DNA from: an uncultured Clostridia bacterium
Lineage (GTDB): Bacteria; Bacillota; Clostridia; Christensenellales; Borkfalkiaceae
DNA length: 64,000 bases
Reading direction: 5' to 3'
Assembly (NCBI GenBank): GCA_945638575.1
Contig: CALZDP010000003.1
Span: 1 to 64,000, forward strand
A model generated the notes under the pieces. The model had not been told where the DNA came from. It searched no databases and saw nothing but the letters and a program-made list of their open reading frames with translations. The position numbers were made by a program, and so were the translations under genes. The stretch's first letter is position 1. Every line of letters begins with the position of its first letter. Positions 8,652-15,991 of the stretch are shown piece by piece.

Positions 8652-10177
8652 AAATTATTTATTTGAATATCTTTTTCTTTTACTAAATCATAGAAAATGC
8701 TTTCGGCAACCTTAATGCCGTCAAGCGCCGCGCTTGTTATTCCCCCTGCGTAACCGCAACCTTCACCGCAAGGATAAACACCGCGATAGGTTAAACTTTC
8801 AAAATTTTCGTTACGAAGAATTCTTAACGGAGAGGAAGTTCTTGATTCCACACCCGTTAAAACCGCGCCCAAAGAAGCAAATCCTTTGATTTTTCCGTCC
8901 ATATCGACAAGACCTTTTTTAAGGGCGTCGGTAACGCTTTCGGGGAAGATTTTATCAAGGCTTGCGAGGGTAAATCCCCTGCTATAGGTCGGATAAACGC
9001 CTTTTACCGAAGTCGGACGGTTGCCGTTTATAAAATCTTCGCATAGTTCCGCCGGAGCGGTAAAATCGCTTCCGCCCATCATAAACGCACGACCTTCCAA
9101 CTTTCGCTGAAAGTCCACGCCGGAAAGAGGATTTGAAGATTCATAGTCGCTCTTTTTTATTTGAGCGATTATCGCGCTGTTGGCGTTTTTGCCGTCCCTT
9201 AAATAATTGCTCATGCCGTTTACCGCCAAATAGCCTTCCTCGCTTGACGCCGGTATGACTATACCGCCCGGACACATACAAAAGGTAAAAACGCTGCGGT
9301 CGGAAGCGTGGCTGACAAGTTTATAATCAGCCGGCGGAAGTGTCTTTAGATTATATAAATTGCCGTATCTGTCCTTATTTATAACCTCTTGCAACTGCTC
9401 TACACGCAGCCCCACCGCGAACTCTTTACTTTCCATGGAAAACCCGAGTTGGTAAAGCCGTTTAAAAGTATCGCGCGCGCTGTGTCCTATCGCCAAAACC
9501 AAGCGAGAGGCCTCGTATTCCTTTCCGCCTGCTATTACCGATTCTATCTTGCCCTTATAAAAACGTAAATCTTCTATTTTTGTGTTGAAGTAAAACCTTC
9601 CGCCCAACCTTTCGATTTCCTTGCGAAGGTTTATGACGGTTGTTTTAAGTTTGTCGCTGCCTATGTGCGGTTTGTTTAAATACAGTATGTCATGAGGCGC
9701 GCCAAAAGTTACAAAATCTTGCAAAACTCGGTCTATAAGCCTGTTATTGATACCTGTATTTAACTTTCCGTCCGAAAAAGTACCTGCACCGCCCTCGCCG
9801 AACTGCACGTTGCAATCTTCGTTCAATCTTCCGCCCGACAAAAATTCTTCCACTTTTTTGGTGCGGTTTTCCACTTTGTCGCCACGCTCGAAAATTATAG
9901 GCTTTATGCCGTGTCTTGCTAAATACAGCGCACTGAAAAGCCCTGCCGGACCTGCCCCTGCGATTACTACCTTTTCGTCGGTGTGCACTTTTTCGTATTC
10001 TATTTTTAAATCCTCTTTAACGCCGACGGTATATATAATTTTTATATCGTTTTTATGACGCGCGTCAATGGATTTTTTTAAAATTTGAAGGTCCTTTTTT
10101 TCAACTCCTAATTTTTTTGAGGCTTTTGTAAAAAGGACTTCTTCATCGTCAAACGGTGATAATGTTATGGTAATCAT
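8648..10177 (-). CDS. FAD-dependent dehydrogenase (COG2509-type)
   Basis: A 509-residue flavoprotein. An N-terminal extension of about 65 residues precedes the FAD-binding Rossmann motif GAGPAG (74-79) and FERGD. Further signatures are the segment NVQFGEGGAGTFSDGKLN, the ATG-like LAIGHSARDTF and the C-terminal GEGCGYAGGITSAALDGI that closes the FAD site. This layout is that of uncharacterised FAD-dependent dehydrogenases widespread in anaerobes; substrate unknown. It starts 10 nt after the neighbouring flavoprotein stop and has no clear ribosome site, suggesting translational coupling. A weak (8980) and a strong (9727) interspersed-element copy lie inside. Confidence 0.88.
   Translation of the reverse strand: MITITLSPFDDEEVLFTKASKKLGVEKKDLQILKKSIDARHKNDIKIIYTVGVKEDLKIEYEKVHTDEKVVIAGAGPAGLFSALYLARHGIKPIIFERGDKVENRTKKVEEFLSGGRLNEDCNVQFGEGGAGTFSDGKLNTGINNRLIDRVLQDFVTFGAPHDILYLNKPHIGSDKLKTTVINLRKEIERLGGRFYFNTKIEDLRFYKGKIESVIAGGKEYEASRLVLAIGHSARDTFKRLYQLGFSMESKEFAVGLRVEQLQEVINKDRYGNLYNLKTLPPADYKLVSHASDRSVFTFCMCPGGIVIPASSEEGYLAVNGMSNYLRDGKNANSAIIAQIKKSDYESSNPLSGVDFQRKLEGRAFMMGGSDFTAPAELCEDFINGNRPTSVKGVYPTYSRGFTLASLDKIFPESVTDALKKGLVDMDGKIKGFASLGAVLTGVESRTSSPLRILRNENFESLTYRGVYPCGEGCGYAGGITSAALDGIKVAESIFYDLVKEKDIQINNL
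8980..8998 (+). repeat. Weak element variant inside the FAD dehydrogenase gene
   Basis: TGCTATAGGTCGGATAAAC. Read as VYPTYSR, a third frame. Confidence 0.4.
9727..9750 (+). repeat. Interspersed element copy inside the FAD dehydrogenase gene
   Basis: GTCTATAAGCCTGTTATTG. Encodes NNRLIDRV. Confidence 0.85.
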
Positions 10178-10187
10178 TAGTCTTTAA

Positions 10188-11411
10188 TCAGTCTTTATTT
10201 TTTAAAAATCGGTCGATAACGGACTTATAGGCGCACATTGCCGAAGAATATGCCCATTGAAGATTATAGCCCCCGCAGTCGCCGTCTACGTCTAAAACCT
10301 CACCGCAAAAGTATAAGCCCTTTTGTAACTTGCTTTCCATAGTGGTGTTATTTACTTGGTTTACGTCAATACCGCCTTTTGTCACCTGACTGTTTGCAAA
10401 GCCGGTGTTGCCCGTAATTTTAATTTCGGTATTTTTAAGCAAACCGATAAGTTTATCTATCTTGTCGTCATCGATTTCCTTGTATTTTACCTTTAAAAAG
10501 TCTGTTCCGAAAAGGTCTGAAACCGTTTTATAACTTATCCTGCTATGCACTAAACCGCTTAAAAAACTTTCCGCAGTCAAGTCGGGATAAGCGTTACGGC
10601 GCGACGCCAAACTTTTTTTGCAAACTTCTTCATTAACGTTATATAGATAGTCAACCGTAACAAAGGGGTTTTTTGCGTTAACCAAATATGCCGAAAGATA
10701 AAAAACGGTATTTCCGCTTATGCCGTTATCGGTAAATAGCAGGTCGCCTTCAACGTCGGCAAGTTTTACCCCGTTTGAGTAGGCTGTAACTTTTGCGTTT
10801 TCCTTTATTCCCTTTAAACCTTTAATCGATTCTTTGGGGGCGGTAAGTTGCACTAACGACGGGTACAAAGGCGTTATTTTGTGTCCGAATTTTTTAACAA
10901 GGTTGTAAGCCGTACCGTCCGTACCGAAGTTTGGCGACGATTTACCGCCTACGCACATAATAACATTTTTAGCAAAATACTCTTTACCGTCGGCAACCAC
11001 CGTAAATATTCCGTCATTATATTCAACGTCGGTAACCTTAGCGAATCTTACGCTTCCGTTATCGCTTAGCCTTAACCCGTCGAGAATGGCGTTCGCCTGT
11101 TTCGAAAGCGGATATAATCTTCCGTTTTCCTCTGTCAAAATGATACCCATTTTTTCAAAAAAGCGGGCTATATGTCGATTATCGTAAGTTTTTATGGCGT
11201 ACTCGCAAAACGAAGGGTTGCTTCCGTGATAATGATTTAAAGATAAATCTTTATTGGAAATGTTACCCCTGCCGTTACCGGTAGCAAGTATCTTTTTGCC
11301 TAAGCGGTCGTTTTTTTCAAAAAGCAAAAAATCTACTCCGCTTTCTATAAATTTGTTCATAATAACGAGACCGGAAAATCCGCCGCCGACTATTATTACG
11401 GAATGAACCAT
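10188..11411 (-). CDS. NAD(P)/FAD-dependent oxidoreductase of the HI0933/BaiN family
   Basis: A 407-residue flavoprotein. The dinucleotide motif GGGFSG is at residues 9-14, followed by EKNDRLGKKILATGNGRGN, a hallmark of the HI0933/YhiN/BaiN family. The C terminus shows GLYFCGEVLDVDGDCGGYNLQWA. Members include BaiN, a bile-acid dehydroxylation reductase, but most are unassigned, so no substrate is claimed. It is the first gene of a three-gene operon with the second flavoprotein and the ATP-grasp enzyme. A copy of the interspersed element (10210-10235) encodes AYKSVIDRF near its C terminus. Confidence 0.9.
   Translation of the reverse strand: MVHSVIIVGGGFSGLVIMNKFIESGVDFLLFEKNDRLGKKILATGNGRGNISNKDLSLNHYHGSNPSFCEYAIKTYDNRHIARFFEKMGIILTEENGRLYPLSKQANAILDGLRLSDNGSVRFAKVTDVEYNDGIFTVVADGKEYFAKNVIMCVGGKSSPNFGTDGTAYNLVKKFGHKITPLYPSLVQLTAPKESIKGLKGIKENAKVTAYSNGVKLADVEGDLLFTDNGISGNTVFYLSAYLVNAKNPFVTVDYLYNVNEEVCKKSLASRRNAYPDLTAESFLSGLVHSRISYKTVSDLFGTDFLKVKYKEIDDDKIDKLIGLLKNTEIKITGNTGFANSQVTKGGIDVNQVNNTTMESKLQKGLYFCGEVLDVDGDCGGYNLQWAYSSAMCAYKSVIDRFLKNKD
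10210..10235 (-). repeat. Interspersed element copy inside the BaiN-family gene
   Basis: Plus strand CGATAACGGACTTATAGGC. Encodes AYKSVIDRF. Confidence 0.85.
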
Positions 11412-11484
11412 ACGCCACCGCCTTATCTTTATTTTTATATTTTAGCACAAATTACTTAAAAACTCTACAATTTTTGCTTTTTAT

Positions 11485-11513
11485 TTGACTAAATCAAATA
11501 AATAAGATAAAAT
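11485..11513 (+). promoter_or_regulatory. Promoter of the DUF1508-like envelope gene
   Basis: -35 TTGACT (11485-11490), a 17-bp spacer and -10 TAAAAT (11508-11513), 22 nt before the ATG at 11535. The ribosome site AGAGGTG is at 11522-11528. The divergent flavoprotein operon starts 74 nt away. Confidence 0.75.
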
Positions 11514-11534
11514 AAATGCAAAGAGGTGACTAAT

Positions 11535-12443
11535 ATGACTCAGTTAATAGAATATTTTAAGAATAACCAAAGACTGCTGACGGTTACCGCGGTCGTTTTG
11601 ATAATTTCGGCTATAGCCGTTTTTGCAATTATTTTGGCAAGAAAATACATAAAGCGCAATCGTGCGCACAAAAAAGAACTTATGGAAGCAACCGAAGTTT
11701 TATCTAATCTTCCGTACACCGACGCGGAAAGCGAACTTTTTTTAGATCCCGTTTTAAATGAGGAAACTCAAAAGGAAAACGAGGAAGCCATTAAACTTGC
11801 TAATATGGCTATGGAAGAAAGCGAGACCGAAAACGCAAAACCCGAAAGCGCGGAAACAGATTTTGCCGCAGACGAAAATATCGAACAAGAAAAAACCGAT
11901 GAAGAAAAATCGGAAGAAGTTACTAAAAAGTCTGCCTATAAGCCCGTTAACAGTCAAACTGAAAATGAAACAAAAGTAAATAAAAGTAATGTTAACGCAG
12001 AAAAAAGCGAACAGGTCAAAGCAACTATATCCGATGAAACTTCCGACGCAAAGGAAAAATTCCAACCCAAAAGAAACACCCCCCAAACCACAAAATACGC
12101 AGGCAAGTGGCTTATTTATACCGAAAACGGCAAATATGCGGCAAATCTTGTTGCCTCTAACGGCGAAATTCTATTAAGAACGGAAAGTTACACTGCCCTA
12201 TCCGGTATTAAAAGCGGTATAGAAACGGTTAAAAACAATATTGCAAAAAACAATTTTGCTATCTCGGTCGATAAAAACGGAAATTACTTTTTCAAACTTT
12301 ATTCTTCTTCGACAAGGCTTTTGTGCTTTTCGGAAGGGTATTCTTCAAAATCGGTATGCGAAAGCGCAATAGAATCGGTTAAAAGATTTTCCAAAACCGC
12401 AGTTTTGGAAATCAAAAAGGAAGATAATCAGTATTCGGAATAA
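11535..12443 (+). CDS. Membrane-anchored protein with DUF1508-like repeats
   Basis: A 302-residue protein. I start at ATG 11535 because AGAGGTG sits 6 nt upstream; an in-frame GTG at 11526 overlaps that site. A single membrane helix (about residues 13-35) is followed by a basic stop-transfer RKYIKRNRAHKK, then a low-complexity Glu/Lys/Asn-rich stretch (about 70-185). The C terminus carries two similar units of about 50 residues (GKWLIYTENGKYAANLVASN and FAISVDKNGNYFFKLYSS) that match the YegP/DUF1508 repeat. The basic side follows the helix, so the repeats probably face the cytoplasm. Function unknown. Confidence 0.75.
   Translation: MTQLIEYFKNNQRLLTVTAVVLIISAIAVFAIILARKYIKRNRAHKKELMEATEVLSNLPYTDAESELFLDPVLNEETQKENEEAIKLANMAMEESETENAKPESAETDFAADENIEQEKTDEEKSEEVTKKSAYKPVNSQTENETKVNKSNVNAEKSEQVKATISDETSDAKEKFQPKRNTPQTTKYAGKWLIYTENGKYAANLVASNGEILLRTESYTALSGIKSGIETVKNNIAKNNFAISVDKNGNYFFKLYSSSTRLLCFSEGYSSKSVCESAIESVKRFSKTAVLEIKKEDNQYSE
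11926..11955 (+). repeat. Interspersed element copy inside the DUF1508-like gene
   Basis: AAAAAGTCTG then CCTATAAGCCCGTTAACAG, nearly identical over 30 bp to the copy at 971 although the genes are unrelated. Encodes AYKPVN in the low-complexity region. Confidence 0.9.
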
Positions 12444-12563
12444 ATGCACAGTCATTTGTTATATACTCGATAAACGCAGTAATTTTTTACTTTAAATTAC
12501 GATTGCACACGAAAACGCGGACATATGCGTATGCGTTCATAGATGCCCTTTCCTTTTACGACA

Positions 12564-12595
12564 TAAAAAAATGATTGCAAAAAACTTGCAACCAT
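12564..12595 (-). terminator. Terminator of ppx
   Basis: Minus-strand stem ATGGTTGCAA/TTGCAATCAT (one mismatch, loop about 5 nt), followed by seven T. It lies about 110 nt beyond the ppx stop. Confidence 0.6.
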
Positions 12596-12622
12596 TTATA
12601 AATGTTTAAAAAAATCTTTATT

Positions 12623-12654
12623 AAACGCGCACTTTTAACAAGGCGCGTTTTTTT
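12623..12654 (+). terminator. Terminator of the DUF1508-like gene
   Basis: Perfect 8-bp stem AAACGCGC/GCGCGTTT with a 12-nt loop, followed by T4, on the plus strand. Together with the minus-strand hairpin at 12564-12595 it separates the two convergent genes. The rest of 12444-12705 holds no gene that I can see. Confidence 0.75.
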
Positions 12655-12705
12655 GATAATTTATAAAGGATAATTATTGGAATCAGCCGAAAATCACATT
12701 AAAAA

Positions 12706-14220
12706 CTACAGTATATCAAGATTCTTTTTGAAGATTCTTCTGAAATCCTGCGAAGCGGTCATTGCCTCTTTGATTTCCAAAGACGCGTCGCCTTTAAGTT
12801 CCGTCTTCATAATGACTGAATCGCCTAAAATATCACAGGAAAGCCCGTCGACGGAGCCTGCCATACTTCTGTCTAAAGATTCGGCAATACGTAAAATGAT
12901 GGCAAGTTTACGGATGACTTCCACGTCGGCTTCCGTAACGAATTCTTTATACTTAACAAGTTCGCTCATAGAAAAGTCGTCGTTTTTATAGACGGAAGCA
13001 ACCAATGCCGCAAGTACGATTTCCCTTTGCGAAATGCCGTATAGCGCAGAGTTTAATATAATGTATGCGGAATGCTTTTGATAGTCGTAATACTTAATAC
13101 TTGTACCCGAATCGTGCAAATACGCCGCAACCTTTAAAATACGCATGTATTGGCGCGGAAATTTGTGCAAAACCCTTAACTGCTTAAATAACTGTATGCA
13201 CAAATTCAAAACCTGATCGACGTGGTTTTCGTTGCAACGGTAATACTTAACAAGGGTTTTAAGGCTGTATGCCAAAACGTCGGAAATAGGCTTTTCAAAG
13301 GTGGTAGGCATAGCGTAATTAAACATAATGCCTTCCCTTAAACCGCTGCCGGAGATAACCATTTCATTAAAATTGCACCTTGAAAGAAGGGGTTTGATTG
13401 CAGCCAAAGCCGAAGGCAATATGTCTGCACGAGCGGATGATACCCCTTTGATACGTTTCTTTTTGTCAAGTTCCATACCGCAAAGTTTTTCATAAATTGT
13501 TTGGAACTCATCGGCGGAAACCCTGTAGTTATGAACTATGGTATAAGGGCTTTTGTGCATCATCTTACTTATTCTGCCGAGGCTTCTGAAAGAACCGCCA
13601 ACCAAAATAAGTTGAGTTTCCGGATCGATATCTTTAAGCCAATCGATACATTGAAGTTGCTGATCGAAAAACTTTTCAATCTTTTCGGCTTGCTCTTCAC
13701 CGCTGAGACCGTCGCTTGCAAAAAGTTCGGTCAAGGTTATCGCGCCGAAAGGAAGGGTGGCAAAGTTAAGTAAGTTGCGCCTGTTGTAGTAAATGATCTT
13801 CGTGCCGCCGCCGGATACTTCTATGATTAAGCCCTTGGGGATATCCATAGTGTTGATAATTCCGCGGTAAACGTACATTGCTTCTTCTTCAGCGGATAAA
13901 ACTTTTAATTTAATACCGCAGTTATTTGCTACCTCATCGAGAAAACTGCGTTGGTTTTTGGCGCGGCGAACGGCTGCGGTGGCTACGGCGATAATTCTTT
14001 CGATACCGTAAGCGTCGCAGAGTTTGCGGAACATTTTTAAAGTTTTCATTGTTTCGGCAATACGTTGCGGTTTCAAAAAACCGTCGCGTTCCATATCCTG
14101 CCCCAAACGAACGCTTTCTTTTATCTGGTCAATAACCATAAAATGCCCGTCTCCGAGCATCTCGACAATGACAAGTCTTGCCGAATTCGATCCGAGATCG
14201 ATAATACCTATTTTTTCCAT
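12706..14220 (-). CDS. ppx: Ppx/GppA-family exopolyphosphatase
   Basis: A 504-residue actin-fold phosphohydrolase. The N-terminal module (about 1-305) begins with the phosphate-binding IGIIDLGSNSARLVI and contains LIIEVSGGGTKI, AITLTE and ILVGGSFRSLGR, the hallmarks of the Ppx/GppA family acting on polyphosphate or pppGpp. The C-terminal 190 residues form an HD-type helical domain with AAYLHDSG and KHSAYII. The length is that of full Ppx-HD proteins. It is monocistronic, with 316 nt of AT-rich DNA upstream. No polyphosphate kinase gene is in the window. Whether polyphosphate or pppGpp is the main substrate cannot be read from the sequence. Confidence 0.9.
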   Translation of the reverse strand: MEKIGIIDLGSNSARLVIVEMLGDGHFMVIDQIKESVRLGQDMERDGFLKPQRIAETMKTLKMFRKLCDAYGIERIIAVATAAVRRAKNQRSFLDEVANNCGIKLKVLSAEEEAMYVYRGIINTMDIPKGLIIEVSGGGTKIIYYNRRNLLNFATLPFGAITLTELFASDGLSGEEQAEKIEKFFDQQLQCIDWLKDIDPETQLILVGGSFRSLGRISKMMHKSPYTIVHNYRVSADEFQTIYEKLCGMELDKKKRIKGVSSARADILPSALAAIKPLLSRCNFNEMVISGSGLREGIMFNYAMPTTFEKPISDVLAYSLKTLVKYYRCNENHVDQVLNLCIQLFKQLRVLHKFPRQYMRILKVAAYLHDSGTSIKYYDYQKHSAYIILNSALYGISQREIVLAALVASVYKNDDFSMSELVKYKEFVTEADVEVIRKLAIILRIAESLDRSMAGSVDGLSCDILGDSVIMKTELKGDASLEIKEAMTASQDFRRIFKKNLDIL

Positions 14221-14536
14221 TTTAAAGTCGTCCTTTTAACCCAAACTGCACGTATAGTATTTGTGGGTTAACTATGTTAAAAAAATTATTTCCGTGTAGA
14301 TTATAACACTTAAATTTTAAATTTTCCATATTTATTTAAATATTTGTGCAATTTTTTATTTTTTTGACGCTTAAATTAGGCAAATTTATATGTGTTTGCA
14401 ATTATATTAAATTTTAATGGGTATTTTTATTAAAATATTAGACTTTTTAAACTTAAATATACTTTTCAAACTTGTGCATATTGCACAATAGATCATCTTA
14501 ATACAGCAATAAAAAAGGATATTTTAGGAATATGGT
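14221..14536. other. AT-rich intergenic region upstream of ppx
   Basis: Very AT-rich DNA of 316 nt between the ppx start and the end of the first TauE-half gene. It must hold the ppx promoter, but no -35/-10 pair stands out. I see no gene or strong hairpin. Confidence 0.5.
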
Positions 14537-14917
14537 TTAATTTTTTTGTTTGATTTTTATTTTGTCCGCAAAAAAAGCGAATACAGAGGTCAGAATAAGA
14601 AATCCGCCGAAGATTTTTTTCAGTACCAAACCGTCCACCGTTTTTGCCAAAAATCCGCCGCCCACCGCAAACAAAGCGGCAGGAATAATAAGTTCCCAAA
14701 GCCCCCTTTTTTTAACGAGCCCGTTTTTAAAATGAATGATTACGGCAATTATCGCCATCGGTATAAAACTTATAAGGTTTGCCTCTTGCGCGATACGCTG
14801 TTCCACGTTGCAAAAAATGGTAAGTACGGGTATAAGCAAAGTTCCTCCGCCCATTCCCATGCCGGCAGGCACGCCGGAAGAAAACCCGCAAATCAAATAA
14901 ATGATAAAATCTTTCAT
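14537..14917 (-). CDS. Half-size TauE/SafE-family membrane protein (copy 1)
   Basis: A 126-residue protein with four hydrophobic helices. The N-terminal signature FSSGVPAGMGMGGGTLLIPVL is the glycine-rich motif that opens each half of the duplicated TauE/SafE sulfite/sulfoacetate exporter fold. Full-length relatives have about 250 residues, so this is exactly one half. It has its own ATG and stop. The companion half lies 418 bp upstream on the same strand. The two probably associate as a heterodimer; substrate unknown. Confidence 0.75.
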   Translation of the reverse strand: MKDFIIYLICGFSSGVPAGMGMGGGTLLIPVLTIFCNVEQRIAQEANLISFIPMAIIAVIIHFKNGLVKKRGLWELIIPAALFAVGGGFLAKTVDGLVLKKIFGGFLILTSVFAFFADKIKIKQKN

Positions 14918-15335
14918 ATGTAGTTAATGCGCCGTCATATTTAATTAAACGCCGTCCGAAAAATAATTACAATTTAAACGCCGCCCAAAAATGAAGCAAC
15001 CGACAACCTTTTAAAACTATCTAAAATATCACGAAAACCGACTTATAGACCTGCTTTTTTAATTTTGTTTTAAAAAATGCGGTTATGTCGAATTTTCCGA
15101 CCGACGCCCCGACAAGGCAAAAAATAGTCGCGTAATACAAACGCACATAAAGGAAGTTAAAGCGGACGACGGCAATTTGTTGCAAACTGGCAAAACCGAT
15201 TTATTACCGTAAGACGGCCTACGTTACGGCAACCTGCACAAAAAAGCATTTTTCAAATTCTTTTAAACGGGCTTTTTTACCGAACTGAGCGATTGAATTT
15301 TGCAATAAAAGGCTTTACGCTAAAAAGTTTTACGG
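14918..15335. other. 418-bp gap between the two half-transporter genes
   Basis: No ORF of convincing quality and no clear hairpin. It contains one interspersed-element copy (15032-15060). Paired half-TauE genes usually abut, so this gap is notable. Confidence 0.5.
15032..15060 (-). repeat. Interspersed element copy, intergenic
   Basis: Plus strand reads AAAACCGACTTATAGACC, then TGCTTTTTT. Reverse orientation. It lies between the two half-transporter genes. Confidence 0.75.
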
Positions 15336-15698
15336 TTAAAAGAATAGAAGTTTAACGCCTGCGGCTAAAATTATAACGCTGAAAACGTACTTAACCCATT
15401 TGTCATTAAGTTTATTGAGCAAAAACGCGCCTAAAATTCCGCCTAAGGCAAACCCTATCGATACGGGAAGAATGACTTTAAAATCAAAATCACCGTTTAC
15501 GGCGTAAATTATTGCTGAAATAACGCATACCGGAAGCATTACGCAAAGGGCGGTGGCGTGAGCGTTTTTACGTAAAAAACCGCACGCAGAAATAAGCAAA
15601 GGTACGATAACCATTCCGCCGCCTCCGCCGAAAAATCCGTTAATCATCCCTGCCAAAGCGCCGGATAACAGTAAAAAACAAATCTTCTTTTTGTCCAT
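15336..15698 (-). CDS. Half-size TauE/SafE-family membrane protein (copy 2)
   Basis: A 120-residue protein with four hydrophobic helices and the opening motif GMINGFFGGGGGMVIVPLL, equivalent to the motif in the other half gene. The sequence differs clearly from copy 1, so they are old paralogous halves and not a recent duplication. It is probably first in a two-gene unit with 14537-14917, though 418 bp separates them. Likely one half of a TauE/SafE-type anion exporter; the substrate is unknown. Confidence 0.75.
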   Translation of the reverse strand: MDKKKICFLLLSGALAGMINGFFGGGGGMVIVPLLISACGFLRKNAHATALCVMLPVCVISAIIYAVNGDFDFKVILPVSIGFALGGILGAFLLNKLNDKWVKYVFSVIILAAGVKLLFF

Positions 15699-15910
15699 AC
15701 GATTATAATGTGAAGTTTTGGCGCAAATATTAAATAAAGCCGTTAAAATTATTCCTTTAAAAGCGCGAAAAAAGTCTTTGTAACCGTCAAATTTAAAAAG
15801 CAGTCGTCTTTACACCGCGAAAAAACCGCCGAACTTATGAAAAAAAAGGTCAAATGTTTGTCGTAAAGGCGGAATTTTAGTAATATTTTTTATTTACTTG
15901 CCTTAAAAGA
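15699..15910. other. Intergenic region between divergent genes
   Basis: AT-rich spacer between the half-transporter and the lipoprotein gene. No gene seen. The lipoprotein promoter follows at 15911. Confidence 0.4.
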
Positions 15911-15939
15911 TTGATTTTTGTTTTTAAGTATTGTATAAT
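15911..15939 (+). promoter_or_regulatory. Promoter of the large lipoprotein gene
   Basis: -35 TTGATT, exactly 17 bp, then a perfect -10 TATAAT (15934-15939). The start codon is 52 nt downstream, with a strong ribosome site AAAGGTGAG at 15981-15989. Confidence 0.8.
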
Positions 15940-15991
15940 CTTAAATGTTAGTCAATCGGCAAAATATAAATTGACATATAAAAGGTGAGAT

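Noticed and set aside
14537..15698. The two TauE halves as one frameshifted gene
   Set aside because: Each half has its own start, stop and opening motif, and 418 bp of non-coding DNA lies between them.
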